Part shown: piece by piece, positions 8,164-17,716 of the stretch
How positions within the stretch are numbered: the stretch's first letter is position 1
Layout: the number at the start of each line of letters is the position of its first letter
NCBI RefSeq assembly: GCF_003688495.1
Contig: NZ_REFH01000007.1
Coordinates: forward strand, 1 to 64,000
Direction of reading: 5' to 3'
DNA from: Flavobacterium weaverense
GTDB lineage: Bacteria; Bacteroidota; Bacteroidia; Flavobacteriales; Flavobacteriaceae
DNA: 64,000 nucleotides
The notes under the pieces: model-generated
What the model was told of the DNA's origin: nothing
The model's database searches: none
Seen by the model: the letters and a program-made list of their open reading frames with translations, nothing else
Position numbers and translations under genes: made by a program

Positions 8164-9540
8164 ATGAATAGTACTTTACATAAATTTATTAAATGGGACT
8201 TCCCTTTGGAAAAAAAGATATTTCATAAAGAATTAAAATCATTTATGCTTATCTTAAGTTTGATGTTTATTTCAATGGTAAACGCGCAGTCAGTTGGTAT
8301 TAGTACTGAACTAATTACTCCAGATCCTTCTGCAATACTGGAATTAAGAACAAGTTCTAAGGGAATGCTTATTCCTAGAATGAAAATCGTAGAACGAAAT
8401 GCAATAGAATTACCAGCTAATGGATTAATGATTTATAATATATCAGATAATCAATTCAATTTTTATAATGGAAATAATTGGGTGGTTTTGGCATCAAATA
8501 ATTCTAATTCTGCATATATTTCTGTTGATGCTGTTGCAAAAATTTCCACAAGCTCCACCTCAGATGTTGTAATTAGCGATATGAGTAAAACAGCAGCTGA
8601 ATCAGGTCCTTATTTAGCACTTTTTAATGGTCAAGTTGAAATTCCTTCGGCGGTTTACACGACAGGTTTTAGCACCGCTGCAGCAACATCAGATGTGAGT
8701 TCGATCTATAATTCAATTACTGGCTTAACGGTAACTAATACATCACATCCTCTTGTTTTTGGCAGTGGCGAGGTACTAAGTCCTGGTGTTTATAATATTG
8801 AAGGTGCCGTTTCAATAGCAGGAATTTTAACTTTAGATGGCGGCGGTGATCCAAATGCTTTATTTGTTATTAGAGGAAACGCTGCATTTAATACAGGAGC
8901 TGGAACTACTGTTAAATTGATAAATGGAGCATCTTCAGAAAACGTTTATTGGATAGCGGAAGCTGCCATCGGATTAGGCGCTTCAACAGTAATTCAAGGT
9001 ACAATATTTTCGAATACCGCGGCAATAGCAGTAGGCGCCACATCCACTATAACTGGAAGATTACTAACTAATGGTGGTGCGATTTCTTTTGGACCTGGTA
9101 CATTATCGTTGCCTTCAAAAGCTTCCACTATTGACTTTAAATCTGTAAAGTCTTTTATCATGTTTACAGGTTCTGGCGGCATAGCTAATACAGGTAGTTC
9201 AACATTTATCGGCGATATTGGAACTAATCTAGGTGCAATTACCGGTTTTGAAACAGCTACTATTTCTGGCACAATATTTCAAGCAGGATCGACTACAGTT
9301 GTTACTCCAATTAATCATATAGCCACTTTTAGTCTCTATAAAAACGGCGTATTAATTCCTAACTCTAGCAGAACAAGAGCGCATTTAACTAATCCATCAG
9401 ATATTTCTTTACAAGGATTTACGTCTGTTTTACAAGGCGATGTTATAGATGTAAGATGGAAAATTGATGCGCAATCTTCAGATAGCAGTGAAGTTAGTGT
9501 AATGAATAGAATATTAACTTTAGTTAAGATTGGTAATTAA
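8164..9540 (+). CDS. Ice-binding-like (DUF3494) surface protein with nested domains
   Basis: A 458-residue secreted protein. A long N-terminus ends in a signal peptide (VNAQ, about 39-42); an internal ATG (residue 28, 8245) could be the true start. Residues 44-110 are a segment common in flavobacterial surface proteins (VGIST...PDPSAILELRTSSKGMLIPRM). Residues about 170-315 match the C-terminal half of the DUF3494 ice-binding fold (SPGVYNIEGAVSIAGILTLD, then NVYWIAEAAIGLGASTVIQG). Residues 322-375 match its N-terminal half (IANTGSSTFIGDIGTN...GAITGF). The halves are therefore in swapped order. The flanking pieces (118-162 and 386-456, ending NRILTLVKIGN) look like two parts of one C1q/TNF-like sandwich. 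No T9SS sorting domain is seen. The role may be ice or surface adhesion; ice binding itself is unproven. Confidence 0.75.
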   Translation: MNSTLHKFIKWDFPLEKKIFHKELKSFMLILSLMFISMVNAQSVGISTELITPDPSAILELRTSSKGMLIPRMKIVERNAIELPANGLMIYNISDNQFNFYNGNNWVVLASNNSNSAYISVDAVAKISTSSTSDVVISDMSKTAAESGPYLALFNGQVEIPSAVYTTGFSTAAATSDVSSIYNSITGLTVTNTSHPLVFGSGEVLSPGVYNIEGAVSIAGILTLDGGGDPNALFVIRGNAAFNTGAGTTVKLINGASSENVYWIAEAAIGLGASTVIQGTIFSNTAAIAVGATSTITGRLLTNGGAISFGPGTLSLPSKASTIDFKSVKSFIMFTGSGGIANTGSSTFIGDIGTNLGAITGFETATISGTIFQAGSTTVVTPINHIATFSLYKNGVLIPNSSRTRAHLTNPSDISLQGFTSVLQGDVIDVRWKIDAQSSDSSEVSVMNRILTLVKIGN

Positions 9541-9632
9541 AAAGTATACTTACTAGTAGAAATCATATTTATTAAATCTAGCCTTGTTTGACTTCATCAC
9601 CTAAAAAGCATATTTGCAATTATATATTCCAC

Positions 9633-11528
9633 ATGAAAGATTGTACAGAAAATAAATTTTTGACGAAGAGTTATTCAGTCTTTATGATAGGATTGATTCT
9701 GTATTTAAGCTCGTACAAGATACATGCACAATATGTTTCTAGTACTAATGCGTATATTTCTGTTGGCACTAATACAGCAGTTAGTTTACATACATTGAAT
9801 AATGATAGTGCTTCAAAAGTAAATAATGACGGACTTATTGCGCTTTATACAGTTAATAATTTAGGTACAATTCAAGGTGATGGCATGTACAGCATTTCGA
9901 AGGATTTTGTAAATTCGGGGACCTTTAGTAGTGAAAAAGGAACTATAAAAATGAATGGCATAGCAGAGCAAGTGATGCCTGAAAGTGTGACTATTTACAA
10001 TAATTTAGTAATAGATAATGCTGCCGGAGTTATTTTGAATTCGAATCAAACAAACATAAAAAACCTTACTATAAATCTTGGGAAAATATTAAAAGTAGAA
10101 GCAAGCAAAACGCTTACTGTTAAAGGATCTATTATTAATAACGGTGGAACAGCAGGTCTTGTTCTAAAATCTACCTCTGCAGGCACTGCTTCATTAAATC
10201 ATAATTCTGATAATGTACCGGCAACTATGCAAAGATATATTAGTGGTAATAAAGAAGATTGGCACTTTCTATCCGCTCCAGTTTCTGATCAAGTTTTGGC
10301 AGGTACAACATGGCTGCCAACCGGAACTTACGGTAATGGGACCGGTTATGATTTATATATTTGGAACGAGCCTACACCTTGCTGGACTTATATTTTAAAT
10401 AACACTGTTGCACCAACTTGGACATCAATACATGCTAGTTTAAGTTTTGTAAAAGGAAGAGGATATCTCTATTCTACTCAAGCATTAAATCCAACTAAAG
10501 AATTTATAGGTTTATTGAACAATGGCAATGTAAGCTATCCCATTACCAATACTGCTACTAGTCTTGATCCAACGGTTCGCGGTTTTAATTTGGTTGGAAA
10601 TCCTTACCCATCTTCTATGGATTGGAAATCAACTTTAGGTTGGTCACGATCTAATTTAGTAGAATCAGGTGGAGGTTATGATATGTGGATTTGGAATCCA
10701 GCTTCTAATAATTACGGAGTTTACAATTCCTTAAGCTCTGCAGGAACGAATGGTGTTACGCAATACATTGCGCCAACTCAAGGTTATTTTGTGCGAGCGG
10801 CTACAAGTGGAAATATTGGCACTTCAAACGCAGTAAGGAACAATAATGGAGCGAATAGCTGGATGCGATTAAAAAAGACCATATCAGAAAACTTAATTGT
10901 TAGATTTTCGTCAAACGAAACATACGGTTATGATGAAGTTTTACTTCAATTTGGTTATCCAAAAAATGAACCAGGAGCGTTTAAGTTGTTTAGTAGAAAT
11001 GACGAGGCACCATCTGCATATTTTACTGATTTGAATAACGATTTATCCGTTAGATATTTAACAAGTACAGCTGAAAACAAAAGTGTTCCAATAAACTTCA
11101 AAGCAGGAAAAGATGGCAATTATTCTTTAAGCATTGGTGTTGATAGCGCAGATTTTGAGATTCTGTTTTTAGAAGATAAAAAAACAAAAAAGATAATAGA
11201 TTTAAAAGCTAATCCAAAACACGAATTTAAAGCAACGTTAAAAGACGTAGAAGACCGATTTATCATTCACTTTGCTCCTGTTGAACAAGGGACTGAGGAT
11301 TTAGAAGCGAAGATTTATTATAAGGATAAAAAAGTTTGTATTGATTTAACTTTGATTGAGGGTGTCACTGATGTGAAAATTTTCGACTTGTTAGGCAAAC
11401 TATTAATTAACAAAAAAGTAGATGGAAGTAGCATTCATCAATTTGATGTAAATCTAAAATATGCAGTTTATATTGTGAAAGTGACTAATAAAAAGAAAAT
11501 TGTTACTATGAAAGTTTTAGTTGACTAA
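9633..11528 (+). CDS. T9SS cargo surface protein of unknown function
   Basis: About 631 residues from the ATG at 9633, chosen over an upstream TTG (9588) because it fits a normal signal peptide ending KIHAQ. The protein is beta-rich, with a segment typical of large flavobacterial surface proteins (FNLVGNPYPSSMDWKS, and several GYDMWIWNP-like stretches). It ends in a type A T9SS sorting domain: VTDVKIFDLLGKLL, then YAVYIVKVTNKKKIVTMKVLVD-type final strands. It should cross the outer membrane by the type IX system and be anchored or released there. No catalytic motif was recognised. It follows the DUF3494 gene on the same strand after about 90 nt and may share its transcript. A strong terminator lies immediately downstream. 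Confidence 0.85.
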   Translation: MKDCTENKFLTKSYSVFMIGLILYLSSYKIHAQYVSSTNAYISVGTNTAVSLHTLNNDSASKVNNDGLIALYTVNNLGTIQGDGMYSISKDFVNSGTFSSEKGTIKMNGIAEQVMPESVTIYNNLVIDNAAGVILNSNQTNIKNLTINLGKILKVEASKTLTVKGSIINNGGTAGLVLKSTSAGTASLNHNSDNVPATMQRYISGNKEDWHFLSAPVSDQVLAGTTWLPTGTYGNGTGYDLYIWNEPTPCWTYILNNTVAPTWTSIHASLSFVKGRGYLYSTQALNPTKEFIGLLNNGNVSYPITNTATSLDPTVRGFNLVGNPYPSSMDWKSTLGWSRSNLVESGGGYDMWIWNPASNNYGVYNSLSSAGTNGVTQYIAPTQGYFVRAATSGNIGTSNAVRNNNGANSWMRLKKTISENLIVRFSSNETYGYDEVLLQFGYPKNEPGAFKLFSRNDEAPSAYFTDLNNDLSVRYLTSTAENKSVPINFKAGKDGNYSLSIGVDSADFEILFLEDKKTKKIIDLKANPKHEFKATLKDVEDRFIIHFAPVEQGTEDLEAKIYYKDKKVCIDLTLIEGVTDVKIFDLLGKLLINKKVDGSSIHQFDVNLKYAVYIVKVTNKKKIVTMKVLVD

Positions 11529-11578
11529 AAGGGAGATGAATTTTAGTAATTAAAATTCATCTCCCTTTGGTTTTTTTG
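11528..11578 (+). terminator. Strong terminator after the T9SS protein gene
   Basis: A perfect 18-bp stem (11528-11545 with 11551-11568, core GGGAGATGAATTTTA) with a 5-nt loop is followed by a GG and a run of seven T. It overlaps the last base of the stop codon. The rest of the stretch to 11799 holds no gene. Confidence 0.92.
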
Positions 11579-11799
11579 TTATTAATTTTTGATGAAATAT
11601 TATTTTGTTTTAACTAGATGAATTTTTAATACTTTCTCGAAATTATTTTTTTCGTTCGTCACAAAAACTTTTGTCGAACTACAATTGATCTAAGCACAAA
11701 TGTTTAATTCTAATAAATAGTTGTAGTGATTTCAAAAATTATATTACAAAAATTCAGCTGCCTGTATTTCAGTGTCGACGTACATTCTGGACCAATTCT

Positions 11800-13335
11800 T
11801 TAAATTTTATTTTCCTCTTTTAAAAATTTTACTTTTTCGTTAGACTCATTAAAACTTTTTATCAGTTGGAATACATGAGGCGTTTGATTTTCTAATCGCG
11901 TTAAAATATCATTAGAAATATTAGCTCTGCTAAAAGGCACCATTTTGACATATTCTTGGATTTCACCTGAATCTCTGCCATATTTATAGTCATATGAAAA
12001 ACGTTGTTCTGCATCAATTTTAGTATTTTTATTGTCTTTATTTGGTACACTAATGTAAAACTCACTGTTCTTCAGGTCACCGTTTGGATTAAATAATGAT
12101 TTTTGATTTAGATAATCATACAACTCTCTAGCTGTATTTACTGCTGGATCTACTAATTTGATTTCTTTTATCATAAAGTCTCGGTACAAATAAATGTTAT
12201 CTTTACTCTTATAATCATACAATTCATTCAACACTTTCGTTATTTCATTAATTAAATAGGGATAATGCGTACAACCTAAAATAATAGATTTCAATTTATT
12301 TTTCGTTTTTGATTTTCTAATATTCTCCAAAAGTGTTATAAGGTGGTAGCGCACATAATTTTCAGGATCATTAATTTGTAAAATCGAACAATCATCTGCA
12401 TTTTTAGTATCACAGAGCATTTTACTATCATCATAATTGAAATTGTAAATGTCCAAAAGTGCTTTGTCAATTCTGACGTCACCATCTAACGTTGGTCCTT
12501 TGTACTCTTGTCGTGGTTTTTTTAGGTTTTTAATAAAGTAATCTGCGTCCTCATCTACTGCTTCTGCAATTCCTACACCTCCTTGAGAAAAAACTTCAAT
12601 CTTACCTAAAAATCCTAATTCATCTTTGAATTTTAAAATAGTGTTTTCATACCCTTTCGAATAAACTGTTCCAGCTGTAGCTAAAACACCAATTATTGCG
12701 TCTTCATCCTTTTTTAAAGTTTCTAATACGCCCCGAACACCTGCGTCAATAACACCTATAATTTTAATTTTTGAATTAGCTTTTTTTAGGAATACTTCTA
12801 TTTCCTCTTTGCCATAAGCGGTTGCGGTGTTGCATGCAATGACTATTACTTTCACTGGTTTTTTATCAGTATTAAAAGAAGAATCATCGTAATCAGAGTA
12901 GTATTTATTTCCTAATAAAAACTGAGCGTCCTTAATAATATGTTCTTTTAATAAATCGTCTTTGTTTTCTAATGCATAATTTCCGTAAGGCATATTCGCC
13001 TGATCGGCTAGATAAATAAAACTTTCTTTATTGAAGTCTAAAATTCCATCGCTACCTGATTCACGATTAGTGTTATGGTTTTGATCATAATTTATAATAG
13101 CTTTTAAAACGGTCAAGCCTCCAGTGCCGGAATCAAAAACACCAATAGGAAGAGTTTTGTCGTTAGAAGGATAGTTAGCGAAATCAATGTGATAGAAGCT
13201 TTTAGTATCATTTATGATTGTGCTGATGATGTCTCCTTTGCGAGCTGTTTCTTTAGAGGTACTCTGTAATTTTATATTTTGTGAGTAAGTAGTAGCTACA
13301 AAAACTAAGAGTAGAGACAGAATTGAATTTTTCAT
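11800..13335 (-). CDS. Exported glutamate racemase-family protein with large insertions
   Basis: A 511-residue member of the Asp/Glu racemase superfamily closest to MurI. It carries GVFDSGTGGLTVL (65-77), YLADQANMPYG (109-119), IACNTATA with catalytic Cys168, GVIDAGVRG, VLATAGTVYS, and ILGCTHYPYL with catalytic Cys355. Both cysteines of the two-base mechanism are therefore present, and the enzyme could interconvert L- and D-glutamate or a relative. Two things are unusual. It starts with a signal peptide (MKNSILSLLLVFVATTYSQ), which puts it outside the cytoplasm where MurI normally works. It is also nearly twice the usual 260-280 residues, with insertions near 84-100, 143-160 and 262-330 and a C-terminal extension. 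It lies 5 nt after the D-aminoacylase-like gene, so the two are co-transcribed. A role in using external D-Glu, rather than making it for the wall, is inferred. Confidence 0.85.
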   Translation of the reverse strand: MKNSILSLLLVFVATTYSQNIKLQSTSKETARKGDIISTIINDTKSFYHIDFANYPSNDKTLPIGVFDSGTGGLTVLKAIINYDQNHNTNRESGSDGILDFNKESFIYLADQANMPYGNYALENKDDLLKEHIIKDAQFLLGNKYYSDYDDSSFNTDKKPVKVIVIACNTATAYGKEEIEVFLKKANSKIKIIGVIDAGVRGVLETLKKDEDAIIGVLATAGTVYSKGYENTILKFKDELGFLGKIEVFSQGGVGIAEAVDEDADYFIKNLKKPRQEYKGPTLDGDVRIDKALLDIYNFNYDDSKMLCDTKNADDCSILQINDPENYVRYHLITLLENIRKSKTKNKLKSIILGCTHYPYLINEITKVLNELYDYKSKDNIYLYRDFMIKEIKLVDPAVNTARELYDYLNQKSLFNPNGDLKNSEFYISVPNKDNKNTKIDAEQRFSYDYKYGRDSGEIQEYVKMVPFSRANISNDILTRLENQTPHVFQLIKSFNESNEKVKFLKEENKI

Positions 13336-13340
13336 CTTTT

Positions 13341-14897
13341 TTATTTTTTTAAAATTATGCCTGGTAAAACGTTTGTTGCTTTTCCTTTTTCTATTGCAAT
13401 TACACCGTTAATAATACTATATTCCAAACCTTCAGCGAGCTGAAAGGCATCCTCGTAATCAGCTTTGTCTTTGAAGGTTTCGGGATTGAAAATAATGATA
13501 TCAGCAAAATAGCCTTCTTTTAAGGTTCCTCTCTTTGTGATTTTCAGTACATCAGCAGTTTTTGACGTACTAGCTTTTATAAATTCATTTATTTGAATTT
13601 TATTTTCTTCTTTTACATACTTATTATATTTCCGAGGAAAAGTTCCATATTTTCTTGGATGTCCTGAACCTCCATCTGATCCCGTCACCACCCAATCTTG
13701 CTTCATGAAATATGAAATGTCATCATCTATCATATTAAACGAGGCAACTTTTACTTGCGTTTTTTTTAAAATAGCAAATACTGATTCCTCTGGAGAACTG
13801 TTTAAAATTTTTGAGATTTCCAACAAATTTTTTCCAGCGATTGTATTGTCATCAGAGTTTATCATTAACAACTTTTCTGGTCCTCCTCTACGGGCTATAT
13901 TGATTTTTGTTTCTTGAAGAATGCGCTGTTTTAATCGTGGATTATTATATCGAATAAACATAGAATCTAAACCGCCGCTTTCTACCCATCGAGGTACGAC
14001 GGCTGCTTTTAAACTAGTGGCTGATGCATCGTAGGGATATTGGTTTGCGGTGACATTAATTCCCTCTTTTCGCGCTGCACTAATAATTCCTATTATGGAA
14101 TCGCTTTGGTGCCAAGCATCCACGCCCAAGCATTTAATATGTGAGATGTGAATGGGTAATTTGGCTTGTCTACCTACTTCTATAGCCTCTTGGATAGCAG
14201 GGATTAAGCCCACTGAATACGAACTTTCATCCCTTAAGTGTGTGTCGTAGATTCCATTATTTAAAGCAGTTGTCTTTGCTAGCGCGATAACTTCCGCTGT
14301 ATCTGCATAACTGCCAGGTGCGTAAAATAGACCCGTAGAAAGTCCAAAAGCGCCTGAGTCCATCTCTTGCTGAACAAGTGCTTGCATTTTTGTGATTTCT
14401 GAAGTGGTAGCTTTCCTGTCGCTGTTGCCGATAACTTCATTCCGAATTGTCCCGTGACCGACAAGTAAAACGACGTTAGTACCAATTCCTTGTTGTTCAT
14501 ATAAATTTTTATATTTTAATATAGGATAATAGCTAGAGCCATCATTGCCTATAACTACAGTTGTAACTCCCTGAAATAGAAATGGTTTATTATGTGATGT
14601 TTCAGGATTGCTTAAATCTGCATCAGCATGGGTATGTGGATCTATAAAACCCGGTGAAACGAGCAATCCAGTTGCATCAATCGTTTTAAAAGCTTTTATT
14701 ATTACTTTTTTTTCATCACCTATGTAAAAAATCTTGTCTCCTTTTATTGCAATTGATTTTTTACTAGATGCATTGTCAATTCCATTGTATACGGTTCCGT
14801 TTTGTATAAGAATATCAGCATTGATTTCTTTTTTCAACGATTTACAACCGATAAAAATCAATATAAATACTGCATATAGTATTGTTGTTTTTTTCAT
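13341..14897 (-). CDS. N-acyl-D-amino-acid deacylase-like lipoprotein
   Basis: A 518-residue amidohydrolase of the D-aminoacylase family. It has a lipoprotein signal (lipobox FIGC, Cys18), so it is membrane-anchored outside the cytoplasm. Visible family motifs are GFIDPHTHADADL (His88, His90), GVTTVVIGNDGSS, THLRDE (His220), LPIHISHIK (His250, His253) and TGSDGGSGHPRKYG (Asp408). The family hydrolyses N-acyl-D-amino acids such as N-acyl-D-Glu or N-acyl-D-Met. In characterised D-aminoacylases a metal-binding Cys sits in the GN-C-G position; here it is Asp119. This may change metal binding or substrate. Its neighbour is the exported racemase, and further upstream on the same strand are an L-Ala-D/L-Glu epimerase-like gene and SusCD. 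The actual substrate is unknown. Confidence 0.85.
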   Translation of the reverse strand: MKKTTILYAVFILIFIGCKSLKKEINADILIQNGTVYNGIDNASSKKSIAIKGDKIFYIGDEKKVIIKAFKTIDATGLLVSPGFIDPHTHADADLSNPETSHNKPFLFQGVTTVVIGNDGSSYYPILKYKNLYEQQGIGTNVVLLVGHGTIRNEVIGNSDRKATTSEITKMQALVQQEMDSGAFGLSTGLFYAPGSYADTAEVIALAKTTALNNGIYDTHLRDESSYSVGLIPAIQEAIEVGRQAKLPIHISHIKCLGVDAWHQSDSIIGIISAARKEGINVTANQYPYDASATSLKAAVVPRWVESGGLDSMFIRYNNPRLKQRILQETKINIARRGGPEKLLMINSDDNTIAGKNLLEISKILNSSPEESVFAILKKTQVKVASFNMIDDDISYFMKQDWVVTGSDGGSGHPRKYGTFPRKYNKYVKEENKIQINEFIKASTSKTADVLKITKRGTLKEGYFADIIIFNPETFKDKADYEDAFQLAEGLEYSIINGVIAIEKGKATNVLPGIILKK

Positions 14898-15324
14898 GAA
14901 ATTTATTTTTACTTTAATACTGCGGGAGATTTTTCAGCTAAGAAGTAGCGCTGATTTGTTATGAATTTTAAGTCACATTGACTGATAGATTATTAAATGT
15001 CAAAAGTTTGTTTTTTATGAAATTCTAATAATACTTTTTCAGATTTTGGTATTGTTAAATAGCAGCACTACTATCTCAAATTAGATAGTTGATTTTTATT
15101 ACAATAAGTTTGACGATGAATAGAATCTAACTAAATCTACAATTTTTATTACGTATTTTTTCGCGACTTTGAAATGCAGCTAAATAAGAGATGGTCAAGT
15201 AAAGAAATTATAGCAATGAGGACGACATCTCTCTAAGATATTGCTATTATGTAATTTAACCTTTTACAGTAGAGTTAAGTAGATTTACTTTTAAAGTGCA
15301 AAACCATCGATTCCCACAATTGAT
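14898..15324. other. Intergenic region between serine hydrolase and deacylase genes
   Basis: These 427 bases hold no credible gene. A hairpin with an 8-bp stem (15210-15217 with 15240-15247, ATAGCAAT/ATTGCTAT) and a 22-nt loop lies downstream of the hydrolase gene on its strand. No TAnnTTTG element in the minus direction was found near 14897. The gap suggests the deacylase-racemase pair is a separate transcription unit of the locus. Confidence 0.45.
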
Positions 15325-16683
15325 TTAAGATTTGTTACTAGATCGAATTAGATTAATTATTGATTTAACCATAGCAGTTTTATTTGCTTCCCCAATCTTA
15401 TCATATTCTTTTTGAAGTGTTTCCAAGTTTGAAATATCCCAATAGATGTCTCTATTTTCAGCGTACCATTTTGGAATCATACTTAAATCTAATTGACAAG
15501 CTGAATTTTTGAATAATTCACTTGCTTTTACTTTAGGTAGTTGAAGCGGTTTTCCTTTTAGAAAGTCATTTACTGCAATACGAATTTCTTTGTTGTATGC
15601 TGTATTGTGGGTGTTGTTGACAATAATAACAAAATCTTTGGTTGTAAGATAACGAGTTATAGATGTTAAGTTTCCCGCCCAACTTCCAGTGTGAAACACG
15701 TTTTTCCCTCTAATAGTATCGTTTGAAATATGCCAGCCATAACCATAATCAGATGAATCTATTGTTGGTGGATGTATGCTAAATGCGACTTCTTTTGAAG
15801 AAGCATTTAAAATCGAATCATCATATAAAAACGCATCCCACTTTATTAAATCATCTATACTTGACGATAGTCGTCCTGATCCTAAGCGTCCGCTTAGAAA
15901 ACGATAGTAGTCATTATTTGGTAAAGTTTCTGGGATTACATTTTTACATTCTGATAAGCTAAACATGTATCCAGGAGCGTAATTATTTTTGTCCCAAATG
16001 CTATCTCTACCAATAAAATAGGTACTTTTCATTTGCATTGGCTGAAATACTTTTTTAGTTAAATATTTCTCTAAAGTAGATCCGCTAGCTGCATTTACTA
16101 TCTCTGCAAGCATAATGTATCCTGAGTTCGAGTAATGATACTTTTCACCTACGGGACTTATAAGCTTTGGTTTTTCAGTTTTAAAGTAATTTAAAATGTC
16201 TTTGTTATAAGCAATCACGGAAGGATTCCAATTTTTTCTAAAGTAAGGCTCGTAATCTGCAATGCCTGATGTGTGAGATAGTAATTGAGAAATAGTCATC
16301 TCGTGATATGGAAAGTCTTCACCAAGATATTTATAGGCAAAATCAGTTACATTTAGTTTGTCTTCCTGTTGTAGCAAAAGTATTGCTGTGGAAGTAAACT
16401 GCTTTGAAACGGAAGCAATCTCAAGAGAAGTTGATGTTAAAAATGGGCTTTGCATTTTCAAATTGGCCACTCCATATCCTTTTTTAAATATTAATTTACC
16501 TTTTCTTTTTACAGCGACTGCTCCGTTGAACATTTTCGCTTTGTATAATTTTGAGAAATAGGTGTCTAAACTATCATTTTGTATTTCTACAGCTATTTCC
16601 GAATTCTTATTATTTTGAACAGTACAGTTGCTAATTGACAGTAATAAAAGTATAAGACTTATAGCTTGATATATTTTATTCAT
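15325..16683 (-). CDS. Serine hydrolase, class C beta-lactamase/D-aminopeptidase family, lipoprotein
   Basis: 452 residues from the ATG at 16683; a TTG three codons earlier is possible. A lipoprotein signal (LLLLSISNC, Cys20) anchors it in the envelope. The penicillin-recognising active site is complete: SVSK (Ser91, Lys94), YSN (Tyr184-Asn186) and HTG (331-333). This family includes beta-lactamases, DD-peptidases, esterases and D-aminopeptidases. The ORF overlaps the end of the dipeptide epimerase gene by 8 nt, so the two are translated from one message. From that context a peptidase releasing D-residues or acting on D-containing peptides is more likely than antibiotic resistance, but this is inference. 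A helical tail follows the catalytic domain. Confidence 0.82.
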   Translation of the reverse strand: MNKIYQAISLILLLLSISNCTVQNNKNSEIAVEIQNDSLDTYFSKLYKAKMFNGAVAVKRKGKLIFKKGYGVANLKMQSPFLTSTSLEIASVSKQFTSTAILLLQQEDKLNVTDFAYKYLGEDFPYHEMTISQLLSHTSGIADYEPYFRKNWNPSVIAYNKDILNYFKTEKPKLISPVGEKYHYSNSGYIMLAEIVNAASGSTLEKYLTKKVFQPMQMKSTYFIGRDSIWDKNNYAPGYMFSLSECKNVIPETLPNNDYYRFLSGRLGSGRLSSSIDDLIKWDAFLYDDSILNASSKEVAFSIHPPTIDSSDYGYGWHISNDTIRGKNVFHTGSWAGNLTSITRYLTTKDFVIIVNNTHNTAYNKEIRIAVNDFLKGKPLQLPKVKASELFKNSACQLDLSMIPKWYAENRDIYWDISNLETLQKEYDKIGEANKTAMVKSIINLIRSSNKS

Positions 16684-17716
16684 AATTTTCAATTTTGTTC
16701 CAATCGGGATTTACGAGACCGATTCCGTTAGTATCATTAAGTTGAATGTGTCCATTGATTATTTGATGCGCTTGAAAAGGGTCATTTGTTACGCCTAAAT
16801 TCCCATCCAAGTCTATCCAATCTGCCATAGCTCCTAAATGACTTGCTGCTGCTATAGCGCAAGAAGTTTCAGACATGCAACCCAGCATTATTTTTAAATT
16901 TAATGATTTGGCTAAATTCGCCATTGCAAAAGCCTCTTGCAATCCTGCTGATTTCATTAACTTGATATTAATACCATGATAAAAATTACTTGCAGTTTTT
17001 ACATCTTCTAATTTTTGGATTCCTTCATCTCCTATCAATGGTAATGTGCTGTGTGCTGCTAACCATTCCATGTCATTAAATGCTATTTTTGGCATCGGTT
17101 GTTCAATGAAAACAGCGCCTTCCTGTTTTAACCATTCAATTTTATCCCGGGCCTCTTCTTTGTTTGTCCAGCCTTGATTAGCATCTATGAACAAGGGTTT
17201 GTCAGAAACACTCCGCACTGCATTAATAATTTCAGCGTCGTTATGTCCACCAAGTTTAATTTTGAGAAAATGAAACTCAGCAGCCTCTAGTACTCTTTGT
17301 TTAATAATTTCGGCAGTATCTATTCCAATAGTTTTGCTAGTTTTTAGTTCCTTTTTAGGTAGATTGAAATACTCATATAGAGGCATATTTTTCATTTTCC
17401 CTATCAGATCATGAAGAGCAATGTCAATAGCAGCTTTTATCGCTGGATTTCCTTCTGCATGTTGATTTAATGCATTATTGATTGCTTCAATTTCTAAAGG
17501 AGAGGAGAAGCGACTAAAATCAAATGTGTTTATGAATTGAGTCGCACTTACTATATTTTCCCCATATAAGGGAGGCATTGAAGCCTCCCCATATCCTTCA
17601 AAATAATCGTATTTTAGTTTTATTAGTAGGATAGGAGTGTTGGTTCTCGCACCTGCAGCAATTCTAAAAACGTGTTTTTTATGTAATAAATACGGTTTAA
17701 TTTCTATGGAAATCAT
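16676..17716 (-). CDS. Dipeptide epimerase (L-Ala-D/L-Glu epimerase-like), enolase superfamily
   Basis: 346 residues, no signal peptide, so cytoplasmic. Enolase-superfamily landmarks are in order: the capping domain start, the catalytic KxK (FLKIKLGG), metal ligands in FIDANQGW, FIEQPMP and IGDEG, a second catalytic Lys in INIKLMKSAG, and the DxD motif in WIDLDGNLGVTNDPF that in dipeptide epimerases holds the dipeptide amino group. The family interconverts L-Ala-D-Glu and L-Ala-L-Glu, or related dipeptides, allowing normal peptidases to use murein peptides. The gene abuts the SusD gene with no spacing and overlaps the serine hydrolase gene, firmly tying SusCD import to D-peptide metabolism. 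Which dipeptide it prefers cannot be read here. Confidence 0.9.
   Translation of the reverse strand: MISIEIKPYLLHKKHVFRIAAGARTNTPILLIKLKYDYFEGYGEASMPPLYGENIVSATQFINTFDFSRFSSPLEIEAINNALNQHAEGNPAIKAAIDIALHDLIGKMKNMPLYEYFNLPKKELKTSKTIGIDTAEIIKQRVLEAAEFHFLKIKLGGHNDAEIINAVRSVSDKPLFIDANQGWTNKEEARDKIEWLKQEGAVFIEQPMPKIAFNDMEWLAAHSTLPLIGDEGIQKLEDVKTASNFYHGINIKLMKSAGLQEAFAMANLAKSLNLKIMLGCMSETSCAIAAASHLGAMADWIDLDGNLGVTNDPFQAHQIINGHIQLNDTNGIGLVNPDWNKIENYE

Noticed and set aside
15325..16683. Serine hydrolase as an antibiotic-resistance beta-lactamase
   Set aside because: The active-site motifs fit the broad class C family, but the overlap with a dipeptide epimerase points to peptide metabolism.
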